Shown here one piece after another: positions 1 to 5,590 of a stretch of 5,590 bases of DNA (position 1 is the first letter of the stretch; each line of letters begins with the position of its first letter). The stretch is taken from NCBI GenBank assembly GCA_025353235.1, contig JANXQZ010000140.1, positions 1 through 5,590 of the forward strand, given 5' to 3'. The notes below the pieces were generated by a model. It had not been told where the DNA came from and ran no database searches. It saw only the letters and a program-made list of their open reading frames with translations. The position numbers were made by a program, and so were the translations under genes. The stretch is from Bryobacterales bacterium (GTDB taxonomy: Bacteria > Acidobacteriota > Terriglobia > Bryobacterales > Bryobacteraceae).

Positions 1-76
1 TAGATGTTTGCCTATAACGGCCCTCGATTTTTAGAATTATTTACAAGTTACTTGCGACCTCGTTAGAAGGCCATAG

Positions 77-125
77 AGCCAGGATTGGTCAAGGCGAATT
101 AGTTTTTAGGCAGCCAATCCTGGCT
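77..125. repeat. Perfect 12-bp inverted repeat
   Basis: agccaggattgg (77-88) and ccaatcctggct (114-125) are exact inverted copies separated by 25 bases that include a T-rich stretch (gtttttagg, 102-110). This is the longest perfect palindrome seen in the window. I found no transposase and no flanking target duplication, so an insertion-element end is not supported. A transcript hairpin or a small dispersed palindromic repeat fits better. Confidence 0.7.
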
Positions 126-180
126 GCGACCGGCTTTCAGCCGACTCTCTCAGGGTACAAGACTCTCTGACAGCCCGGAA

Positions 181-199
181 AGCCGCCTAAAAGGCGGCT
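181..199 (-). terminator. GC-rich hairpin, possible weak operon terminator
   Basis: The arms agccgcct (181-188) and aggcggct (192-199) are perfectly complementary, with a 3-base loop. Read on the minus strand, the stem is followed by UUUCCGGG, a short U-run only. It lies about 200 bases after the phosphatase stop and is the most terminator-like structure downstream of the gene set. The weak U-run and its place within a string of similar hairpins make the role uncertain; it may simply be one member of the repeat cluster. Confidence 0.3.
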
Positions 200-217
200 G
201 CAGGCAAGATTGCCTGC
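200..217. repeat. Perfect 8-bp inverted repeat (gcaggcaa/ttgcctgc)
   Basis: The arms 200-207 and 210-217 are exact inverted copies with two bases between them; in practice the top of the stem would open to a 4-base loop. It abuts the 181-199 hairpin with no gap. The following ccccacat recurs at 363-370 beside another hairpin, which hints at copies of one repeat family. Confidence 0.65.
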
Positions 218-325
218 CCCACATAGCGGCAAGCCGCACGGTTACGGTTTCGAGTCTTGCAGATCATTCAGAACGTCCAAGAAAACAGTGCGGCGATAAC
301 CATGCGACAGGCGGCGCGAATAGTA

Positions 326-368
326 GTGGGGCAGATTGTTAATCTGCGGCGGATTGAATCGGCCCCAC
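326..368. repeat. Nested inverted repeat (gtggggc ... gccccac)
   Basis: The outer 7-bp arms gtggggc (326-332) and gccccac (362-368) enclose an inner perfect hairpin, gcagatt (331-337) and aatctgc (341-347) around gtt. A second GATT-AATC pair lies at 352-360. The inner and outer arms share bases 331-332, so the two stems are partly alternative. It lies about 30 bases beyond the phosphatase stop and could fold in the 3' end of its mRNA. No U-run follows, so a terminator role is doubtful. Confidence 0.6.
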
Positions 369-399
369 ATTCGTTGCTGGCGGATGTAGAGCCAAGTTG

Positions 400-2373
400 C
401 TAAATCTTGCGAGCCAGCAGCAACGTCATATCGTCCGGCTGCTCAGGTGCGCTCGTCCACTGATGGACCGCCTCCAGCACCATGGACACAATTCTTGCAT
501 CGTCCCTCTCGGCGTTTTTCGTAATTAAGTCAATCAGCCGCGCTTCTCCGAACTCTTCCCCGTACTCATTCTCGGGCTCCGTGATCCCGTCCGTGTAGCA
601 CAGCAGCAAATCGCCGCTTTCCATCTGAAGCCGATTCTCCTCATATTCGGCATTTGGAAAGGCACCCACCACGGTGCCGCTCACCTCCAGTGGAATCGCC
701 GAGCCGTTGCGGACCAGCAGCGGCGGAAGATGACCTGCATTCGTATAGCGCAGTTCGCCGTTGTTCTCGTTATAGAGCGCGAAAAAGAAGGTCGCAAACT
801 TCTCGGGAGCCGTGGTGGCATGCAACTGCTGATTGAGATCGGAAACCAGCCGCGATGTCGGAAGGTGGATCGTCTCGGTGAACCCGCCCGGAGCGGCAAC
901 TGCGCGCGACGTGCGAAGCTCCATGCGCATCGCCGCTTGAATCGTGGCCATCAGCAGCGCGGCGGAAATGCCCTTGCCGGCAACATCGCCAATCGCCAGC
1001 GCCAGCCGTCCGTCCGGCAAGCAGAGATAGTCGTAGTAGTCGCCTGAAACCATCCGCGCCGGTTCGCAGACTGCGGTGAGGCGCAGCGTCTTGAGCGGAG
1101 GAACCACTTTAGGAAGAAGCTGCTCCTGCACCTGGCGGGCGATTTCCAACTCCGCCTGCAGCCGCTCTTTCTCCTTCGCCACTGCAAGCAGACGCTCCAA
1201 ATTCTCCGTCATCGTATTAAACGACGAGCTCAGAGACCCAAGCTGATCCCGCCCATTCACTTGAATGCGATGCGAGAAATCGCCTTCGATTACTCGCTGC
1301 GTGCCCTTGTAAAGGTTGTGCACGGCACGGGTGATTGTGCGCGCCAGGGACACTCCGATGATGAGCGCAACCATTTCCACAATCAGGAACGCGATGGCCA
1401 CCGCGAGCAACAAGATCGGCAAGAGGTCCCCGATCTGATCCACGCGCGCGTCGAAAATCTTGTTCAAGACAGCGGATGGCCGGGTGTGGACGAAAAGCAT
1501 CGTCATCTGCTTCTTGCCCGGGTGGTCCCATTCCCACACAGAGACCGTGGACAGCCAGTTAACCTCGACGTCGAGCCGGTTATTGGCCGCAGGCAGGGGT
1601 TGGGACGGAGGCTCGCGGGAACTCTTGACGTGCGTTACTTTCCCCTCCGAGTCGCTCACAGTCATCTTGGCGCTTTCATCGCCGATATCGAGCAGCGAAA
1701 CATCCCCCAGCCCCGGCACCATGTTGCTCAGGTAGGCTCGCGAGAGGGGCATGAACACCGTTACCGCCGTGTTTCCGCTCCTGGCATGAGACCACAGGAG
1801 GAAGCGCCCATTGCGGACCACCACTCCATTCGCTTCCTGCCAGCCTGCAGGCGGAGGCGTTGGGGCCTGTTCGGGAGGCCAAGTCTGAATTGCGCCATCC
1901 TCGTTCGCGATCACGGCCAGGTTGGGAAAGCGCTTGCGATGCAAGTTAGTCATCTTGTGCATCAACTCCGGCCGCAAACGAGCCTCGCTGGCAGCCAGCG
2001 TCTCCGCGACGTCCGTCAACATGTTCGCTCGCCGCTCCAAATCGGACATCGCCAGATAAATTGCAAGCTGACTGACCAGCGCATAGCTGCCTACGCTCAC
2101 AAACACGAGAATGAGAGCCACCGGTACGACTGCGATGAATAAGTAGGTCACCAGCAGGCGGTTGCGCAGACGCCAAATCGCCTTGCGCATTCCGACACGG
2201 CTTAGCCGGAAGGCAATCCAAGCGCCCATTATCAGCAGCACGATCTGCGTAAAGGGAACGAACAGGCTGGCGGGCTTGAGAAAAACCAGCCCGAGGTATA
2301 CAAGCAGAAGAACGCAAAAGATCTTCACAAGCTTCCCGAGCCTGTTTAGTTTGGAGGTCCAGTCTGTAAACAT
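400..2373 (-). CDS. Membrane-anchored HAMP and SpoIIE/PP2C-type Ser/Thr phosphatase (RsbU-like)
   Basis: The protein has 657 residues. Predicted membrane segments are at about 16-33, 38-56, 72-95 and 317-343. By the positive-inside rule, residues 96-316 (about 220) lie outside the cytoplasmic membrane as a sensor-like domain of unrecognised family. A HAMP domain follows (about 341-394), then a coiled coil ending in EIARQVQEQLLP (410-421), the linker typical of RsbU/RsbP-type enzymes. The SpoIIE-type PP2C domain fills 430-657: SGDYYD (443-448), GDVAGKG (462-468), NAGHLPP (545-551), YTDGITE (593-599) and PDDMTLLL (646-653). The metal-binding Asp residues appear intact. Such enzymes usually dephosphorylate an anti-sigma-factor antagonist (STAS protein) in partner-switching control; no STAS protein or RsbW-type kinase is in the window. 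The start lies 28 bases after the LOG stop, consistent with the last gene of an operon. No clear Shine-Dalgarno sequence is seen. Confidence 0.95.
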   Translation of the reverse strand: MFTDWTSKLNRLGKLVKIFCVLLLVYLGLVFLKPASLFVPFTQIVLLIMGAWIAFRLSRVGMRKAIWRLRNRLLVTYLFIAVVPVALILVFVSVGSYALVSQLAIYLAMSDLERRANMLTDVAETLAASEARLRPELMHKMTNLHRKRFPNLAVIANEDGAIQTWPPEQAPTPPPAGWQEANGVVVRNGRFLLWSHARSGNTAVTVFMPLSRAYLSNMVPGLGDVSLLDIGDESAKMTVSDSEGKVTHVKSSREPPSQPLPAANNRLDVEVNWLSTVSVWEWDHPGKKQMTMLFVHTRPSAVLNKIFDARVDQIGDLLPILLLAVAIAFLIVEMVALIIGVSLARTITRAVHNLYKGTQRVIEGDFSHRIQVNGRDQLGSLSSSFNTMTENLERLLAVAKEKERLQAELEIARQVQEQLLPKVVPPLKTLRLTAVCEPARMVSGDYYDYLCLPDGRLALAIGDVAGKGISAALLMATIQAAMRMELRTSRAVAAPGGFTETIHLPTSRLVSDLNQQLHATTAPEKFATFFFALYNENNGELRYTNAGHLPPLLVRNGSAIPLEVSGTVVGAFPNAEYEENRLQMESGDLLLCYTDGITEPENEYGEEFGEARLIDLITKNAERDDARIVSMVLEAVHQWTSAPEQPDDMTLLLARKI

Positions 2374-2401
2374 TGGCCGCAGGGAGTTCCGAGTCCGGCC
2401 C

Positions 2402-3196
2402 CTAGACTCTTGATTTTGCGATTTCCGGGGTTTCTTGGGCCGGTGCCGCCGATGGTTCCGGCTGCAAGTAATGCCGCGTCAGATTATCTTTCAGGATCGC
2501 CAGCGCGGTTTCGGGATCGTCGGCATATTGGAAGAGGTTCAGGTCCTCGGGCGCGATCATGCCATGACGTACCAGGGCATCGAAATTCAAGATCTCCTTC
2601 CAGAACTTCGACCCGTACAGCACCACGGTGATCTTGCTTTCGAGCTTGCGAGTCTGCGCGAGCGTCAGGATTTCGGTCATCTCGTCCAGCGTCCCGAACC
2701 CGCCTGGAAACACCACAAGCGCTTTCGCCAAATATGCGAACCAAAATTTGCGCATGAAAAAGTAGTGAAATTCGAACGAGAGCTCCGGGGTGATGTACGG
2801 GTTCGGACGCTGCTCGAAGGGAAGCCCGATATTCAGCCCGATGGTTTTGCCGCCCGCCTCGCTCGCCCCACGGTTGGCCGCCTCCATGATGCCCGGACCG
2901 CCGCCGGAACAGATCACGAACCGGTTCGTATGATTTTCAAGTTGGCCGGACCACTCTGTAAGCAGGCGCGCCAGCGTGCGGGCATCCTGATAATAGGGTG
3001 CCATGGATCCTTCTTCATGCAAGCGAGCCGATCCAAAAAAGACGATTGTGTCTTGAATATTTTGGTCGCGGAAGTGGGCCAGAGGCTCCAGGTACTCGGA
3101 CAAGATTCTAAGGGCCCGTGCGTCGGGACTGTCCAGAAAGCTGGTGTTTCGGTAAGCTACGGGCCGCTCGCCATTGTGGCCGTTATGATCCATCAT
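2402..3196 (-). CDS. LOG-family (TIGR00730-type) nucleotide 5'-monophosphate phosphoribohydrolase
   Basis: The protein has 264 residues with a Rossmann-like fold. The family signatures are present: SGGGPGIMEAANRGA (97-111), M148-R149-K150 (position of the catalytic Arg), and PGGFGTLDE (164-172), which fits PGGxGTxxE with its catalytic Glu. LOG enzymes split the N-glycosidic bond of nucleoside 5'-monophosphates, giving a free base and ribose 5-phosphate; plant members activate cytokinins. Many bacterial members are called lysine decarboxylase in older annotation, which is a known misnomer. The true substrate cannot be read from sequence. About 45 residues precede the core and the tail from 245 on is Pro/Ala/Glu-rich. 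The reading frame stays open upstream across lpxD, but homology begins only near here. Two adjacent ATGs (3196 and 3193) are possible starts. The first forms an ATGA overlap with the lpxD stop, suggesting translational coupling; no Shine-Dalgarno sequence is clear. Confidence 0.92.
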   Translation of the reverse strand: MMDHNGHNGERPVAYRNTSFLDSPDARALRILSEYLEPLAHFRDQNIQDTIVFFGSARLHEEGSMAPYYQDARTLARLLTEWSGQLENHTNRFVICSGGGPGIMEAANRGASEAGGKTIGLNIGLPFEQRPNPYITPELSFEFHYFFMRKFWFAYLAKALVVFPGGFGTLDEMTEILTLAQTRKLESKITVVLYGSKFWKEILNFDALVRHGMIAPEDLNLFQYADDPETALAILKDNLTRHYLQPEPSAAPAQETPEIAKSRV

Positions 3197-4227
3197 TCGG
3201 GTTTCGCCGCCGGATGCTCCAGCTTTTCCAGCCTCTTTCCCAATTGTCGCATCGACTTCAGCAACTCCGGCAGTTTGGGGAATGCCGTGATGGCTCGGAG
3301 CCAGTCGCGCGCCTCGAACGCGGGGGAGCCGGACAGCACGGCTCCTTCTTGCACATCTCCGCCGATCCCGCTTTGTGCGTAGATGATGGCGTTGTCGTGA
3401 ATGGTGAGATGGCCCGAAATCCCCACCTGTCCAGCTAAGAGGACATTCTTGCCCAGGATGGAGCTGCCCGCCAATCCGGTTTGCGCGCAGATGATGTTGT
3501 CCTCGCCGACTACGCAGGCGTGCCCGATCTGAACCAAACTGTCGATCTTGGCCCCGCGCTTCACCCGCGTTTCGCCCATTGTCGACCGATCCACGGTGGT
3601 GAGGGATTGGATCTCGACATCGTCCTCGATCACCGCGATGCCCGATTGGGCGATCTTGAAGTGCGTGCCTTCCGACGTTTTCGCGAATCCGTATCCGTCG
3701 CCGCCGATCACGACTCCATTTTGCAGGATCACGCGGTTGCCGATGCGGCAGAACTCGCGGACTACCGAGTGGGAATGAGCGTAGAAGTCGTCGCCGATTT
3801 GCGCGCCTTCGTAGATGACGACGTGCGGATGCAGGACGGCATTGCGTCCGATGATGACATTGGCCCCTACTACGGAAAAGGCTCCGATGGATGCGCCTTC
3901 TCCGATGAGTGCACTCGGCGCTATGTAACATTGAGGATGGATTTCCGCAGCCGGACGCGGCGGCTGATAGAAGAGAGCCATGGCCCGTGCGAAATCGTGA
4001 TAGGGATTGGCCGAGATCACGCTGGCCGGAGTGGTTTCAGCCAAAGGCTGGCTGATCAGGACCGCTGCTGCGCGCGTGTGTTTCAGTTTGTGCGCGTACT
4101 TGGGATTGGCGAGGAACGTGAGTTGAGAGGGGCCAGCCTGTTCCATGCCGGCGAGGCCGGTGATCTCGATCCCGCCGTCGCCCGCGAAGCGGCATCCCAG
4201 GGCTTCGGCCAAGTCTTTGAGTAGCAT
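3193..4227 (-). CDS. lpxD: UDP-3-O-(3-hydroxyacyl)glucosamine N-acyltransferase LpxD
   Basis: LpxD performs the third committed step of lipid A synthesis: it transfers a 3-hydroxyacyl chain from acyl carrier protein to the 2-amino group of UDP-3-O-acyl-glucosamine in the cytoplasm. The protein has 344 residues, the usual family length. An N-terminal uridine-binding LpxD domain (about 1-95, with LTFLANPKY at 36-44) is followed by a left-handed beta-helix of hexapeptide repeats (about 98-300) and a charged C-terminal helix (about 317-342). GGDGYGF is at 175-181, and H236 in VQIGHACVVGED aligns by motif with the catalytic His of E. coli LpxD (His239). All key blocks are intact. ATG at 4227 is the best start: an in-frame TGA lies just upstream and the N-terminus matches the family, but no Shine-Dalgarno sequence is evident. 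The usual lpx partners (fabZ, lpxA) are not adjacent in the window. The stop overlaps the LOG gene start. Confidence 0.97.
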   Translation of the reverse strand: MLLKDLAEALGCRFAGDGGIEITGLAGMEQAGPSQLTFLANPKYAHKLKHTRAAAVLISQPLAETTPASVISANPYHDFARAMALFYQPPRPAAEIHPQCYIAPSALIGEGASIGAFSVVGANVIIGRNAVLHPHVVIYEGAQIGDDFYAHSHSVVREFCRIGNRVILQNGVVIGGDGYGFAKTSEGTHFKIAQSGIAVIEDDVEIQSLTTVDRSTMGETRVKRGAKIDSLVQIGHACVVGEDNIICAQTGLAGSSILGKNVLLAGQVGISGHLTIHDNAIIYAQSGIGGDVQEGAVLSGSPAFEARDWLRAITAFPKLPELLKSMRQLGKRLEKLEHPAAKPE

Positions 4228-4255
4228 AGCATCAATTTTAGGTCAATGCTTTGAG

Positions 4256-4274
4256 CGCCGATTATCAATCGGCG
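4256..4274 (-). repeat. Perfect 8-bp hairpin in the PPIase-lpxD spacer
   Basis: The arms cgccgatt (4256-4263) and aatcggcg (4267-4274) are exact inverted copies around a 3-base loop. The hairpin sits between the PPIase stop and the lpxD start, about 29 bases from the lpxD ATG. In the minus-strand transcript it is followed by CUCAAAG and not by a U-run, so it is not a standard intrinsic terminator. It could be a processing or mRNA-stability stem that sets different levels for the two genes, or a small dispersed repeat. The GATT-loop-AATC core also occurs twice in the left-end non-coding region. Confidence 0.7.
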
Positions 4275-4308
4275 AGCAAGATGCCATCCTGCCCTACACC
4301 CAGAGTTT

Positions 4309-5247
4309 TTACTTGCCGAAGTAGGTGTCGTTCAATGTTACGGCTGCCTGCTTTCGAATATCTTCCACGGCCTTCTGAGCCATTTCCGGCTTGAGCTTCT
4401 GCTCGATGCTCGTCTTCACGGAATCGAAGCTGGCCGTCTCATGCTTGGTCACCTTGATAATGTGATAGCCGAACTGAGTCTTTACTGGCTCGCTAAGTTC
4501 TCCCACCGGCTGCTTGAACGCGACTTCTTCAAAGGCAGGAACCATGCGGCCGTGCACGAACGGCTCGCCCAAAGAACCGCCGATCTTGGCTGACATTTCG
4601 TCATCCGATTCGGCACTGGCAACCTTGGCGAAATCTTCCCCGGCCGTCAAACGCTTTCGAATGTCCTGGGCCTTCGCGAGCGCCTCTTCTGGCGTTAGTT
4701 CCTTCCCGCCCGCCTTCATCGGAACGGCCGAACCCTTATACCGGATCAGGATGTGACTGGCGGTGACTTGATCGTAGTCGGCTTTGTGCGCATCGTAATA
4801 GGCTTGAGCGGCAGCGTCGTCCGCTTTCACGCCCGTTGAGATTTCACGATACAGCGCGTTGGCCAAGACGCTATCGGTCTGAAACTTGATCAGCTCTTTA
4901 GCCTGCTCGGTCTTATCCACTCCGCGCTTGCGCGCTTCTTGCGCCATGGCTTTCAGCTGAACGACTTGCTCGGCGATTTGGCGCTTTCCGCCTGGCCCCT
5001 GCGCCCGAGCTTGAGCCTGCTGGGGCAACCCGGCGATGAGCCATTCGAATTCGGACTTAGTCATCTTGTCGTCGCCGACCGTGAGCACCACGGGATCCGT
5101 GCCTGGGACATCTTCCAGGGCGAGCGGAGCTCTGGCCGCCGTTGAGGGAGGGGGAGGCGTTGCCTTCGGGGTAGGCTGCGGCGTCTGCGCAAAGCCGATG
5201 GCCAAGGGCGCGAGTATCAATATGTTGGAAAAGTTAGAAAGTTTCAT
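4309..5247 (-). CDS. Secreted parvulin-type peptidyl-prolyl cis-trans isomerase
   Basis: The protein has 312 residues. Residues 1-20 form a signal peptide (MKLSNF, a hydrophobic core, likely cleavage after GFA at A20). There is no lipobox Cys, so it should be a soluble periplasmic protein. A Pro/Thr/Ala-rich linker (about 21-45) leads to a SurA/PrsA-like helical chaperone region (about 50-155). A single PpiC/rotamase domain follows (about 162-268), with ASHILIRY near 163-170, GGSLGEP at 223-229, and FGYHIIKV at 259-266. The last 45 residues are charged and probably helical. The likely role is folding or escorting exported proteins, including outer-membrane proteins. SurA of E. coli has two parvulin domains, so this single-domain protein is not a plain SurA orthologue. 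The ATG start gives a well-formed signal peptide, although no clear Shine-Dalgarno sequence precedes it. It lies 81 bases before lpxD on the same strand. Confidence 0.93.
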   Translation of the reverse strand: MKLSNFSNILILAPLAIGFAQTPQPTPKATPPPPSTAARAPLALEDVPGTDPVVLTVGDDKMTKSEFEWLIAGLPQQAQARAQGPGGKRQIAEQVVQLKAMAQEARKRGVDKTEQAKELIKFQTDSVLANALYREISTGVKADDAAAQAYYDAHKADYDQVTASHILIRYKGSAVPMKAGGKELTPEEALAKAQDIRKRLTAGEDFAKVASAESDDEMSAKIGGSLGEPFVHGRMVPAFEEVAFKQPVGELSEPVKTQFGYHIIKVTKHETASFDSVKTSIEQKLKPEMAQKAVEDIRKQAAVTLNDTYFGK

Positions 5248-5324
5248 TCGAGTCGACTGGTAAGCGGAGCAGCAGATGGGAAAGCCAATGGCAGAAACTC
5301 AAACTGGAGCTCAGGCCTACCTTT

Positions 5325-5590
5325 TTAGTTTACCCGAAGCCGATGGAGGCGTCCCGATTCCAGGACCATTGCCGCCGCAACTGGGTGCTTTGCTACTAGT
5401 AGCAGGCCCCTTTCAGCACCTAGGACGCTGACGGCAGTGGAGAGCCCGTCAGCATCGATCCCGCGCGGAGCGATGATCGTAACCCGGATGTCCCTGGTCA
5501 AACCGATTCCGCTGGCCGGGTCGATGATGTGCGAGTAGCGCTTGCCTGCCGCCTCCAGATGCTGTTCGCTAGCGCCGGAGGTAGAGACTG
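5325..5590 (-). CDS. apbE: FAD:protein FMN transferase (ApbE family), C-terminal fragment
   Basis: Only the last 87 codons and the TAA stop lie in the window; the 5' part runs off the right edge. The fragment opens with VSTSG, then YSHIIDPASG (fragment residues 18-27) and TIIAPRGIDADGLSTA (residues 38-53), the conserved C-terminal blocks of ApbE. In the family, the Asp and Thr of the ADxxxT block (D47 and T51 here) help bind the divalent metal. ApbE enzymes act outside the cytoplasmic membrane and move FMN from FAD to a Thr or Ser of a target protein, such as Rnf or Nqr subunits. No target is visible in the window. The gene lies on the same strand 77 bases before the PPIase and could share its transcript. 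The family call is firm; the target and full length cannot be judged. Confidence 0.93.
   Translation of the reverse strand, partial: VSTSGASEQHLEAAGKRYSHIIDPASGIGLTRDIRVTIIAPRGIDADGLSTAVSVLGAERGLLLVAKHPVAAAMVLESGRLHRLRVN

Larger units (their letters stand above)
1..399. other. Non-coding, hairpin-rich region after the phosphatase gene
   Basis: I find no convincing gene in these 399 bases. The first 60 are AT-richer. From about 77 to 237 come back-to-back inverted repeats: 77-125, 131-143 (cggct/agccg around ttc), 181-199, 200-217 and 226-237 (gcggc/gccgc around aa). The octamer gactctct occurs twice (143-150 and 161-168), 18 bases apart. A further nested hairpin lies at 326-368. A minus-strand frame of 42 codons (242-370) and a plus-strand frame of 33 codons (302-403) are open but have no further support. 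The region may be the 3' end of the operon's transcript, a cluster of dispersed palindromic elements, or both. Confidence 0.6.

Noticed and set aside
70..370. CRISPR array or insertion-sequence ends
   Set aside because: The repeats differ in sequence and spacing, so they are not CRISPR. There is no transposase, and I saw no target-site duplication around the 12-bp inverted repeat.
302..403. 33-codon plus-strand open frame
   Set aside because: It is short, overlaps the nested hairpin and the phosphatase stop, and has no ribosome site or recognisable product.
1261..2142. 293-codon plus-strand open frame opposite the phosphatase
   Set aside because: It is antisense to a well-supported gene, its Arg/His/Gln-rich sequence has no recognisable motif, and it fits a shadow of GC-rich coding DNA.
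2435..3382. 315-codon plus-strand open frame opposite LOG and the lpxD 3' end
   Set aside because: It is antisense to two genes with intact family motifs, spans their junction, and shows no domain of its own.
3197..3931. 245-codon upstream extension of the LOG frame across lpxD
   Set aside because: It overlaps lpxD in another frame, and its Arg/His-rich composition is typical of a shadow frame. Family homology begins after the tandem ATG at 3196/3193.
3481..4224. 247-codon plus-strand open frame opposite lpxD
   Set aside because: Its Asp/Val/Arg-rich sequence mirrors the hexapeptide-repeat codons on the other strand. It has no independent start signal or motif.

Overview
The window carries five genes, all read on the minus strand, plus about 400 bases of hairpin-rich non-coding DNA at its left end. 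In the direction of transcription (right to left) they are: the C-terminal end of an ApbE-type FAD:protein FMN transferase (cut by the window edge), a secreted parvulin-type peptidyl-prolyl isomerase, LpxD of lipid A synthesis, a LOG-family (TIGR00730-type) nucleotide hydrolase, and a large membrane-anchored SpoIIE/PP2C-type serine/threonine phosphatase with a HAMP domain.

The organism is a Gram-negative, LPS-making bacterium with moderately GC-rich DNA, since LpxD makes sense only there. An RsbU-like membrane phosphatase next to lpxD, together with palindrome-rich spacers, looks most like Acidobacteriota. That assignment is inference from gene style and has not been tested by any search.

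Layout. 5325-5590: apbE fragment. 5248-5324: 77-base spacer with no clear signal. 4309-5247: PPIase. 4228-4308: 81-base spacer with one perfect 8-bp hairpin. 3193-4227: lpxD. 2402-3196: LOG gene, overlapping lpxD by an ATGA junction. 400-2373: phosphatase, starting 28 bases after the LOG stop. 1-399: no convincing gene; several adjacent short hairpins, one of which could serve as the end of the transcription unit.

The tight packing from lpxD to the phosphatase suggests one transcript, possibly including the PPIase. Two products act on the envelope (periplasmic folding, lipid A acylation) and the phosphatase has a large predicted extracytoplasmic domain, so an envelope theme is plausible. The LOG enzyme does not obviously fit it. 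I found no mobile element, CRISPR array, tRNA, rRNA or clearly new system. The intact genes belong to known families, and the least explained part is the hairpin-rich left end.
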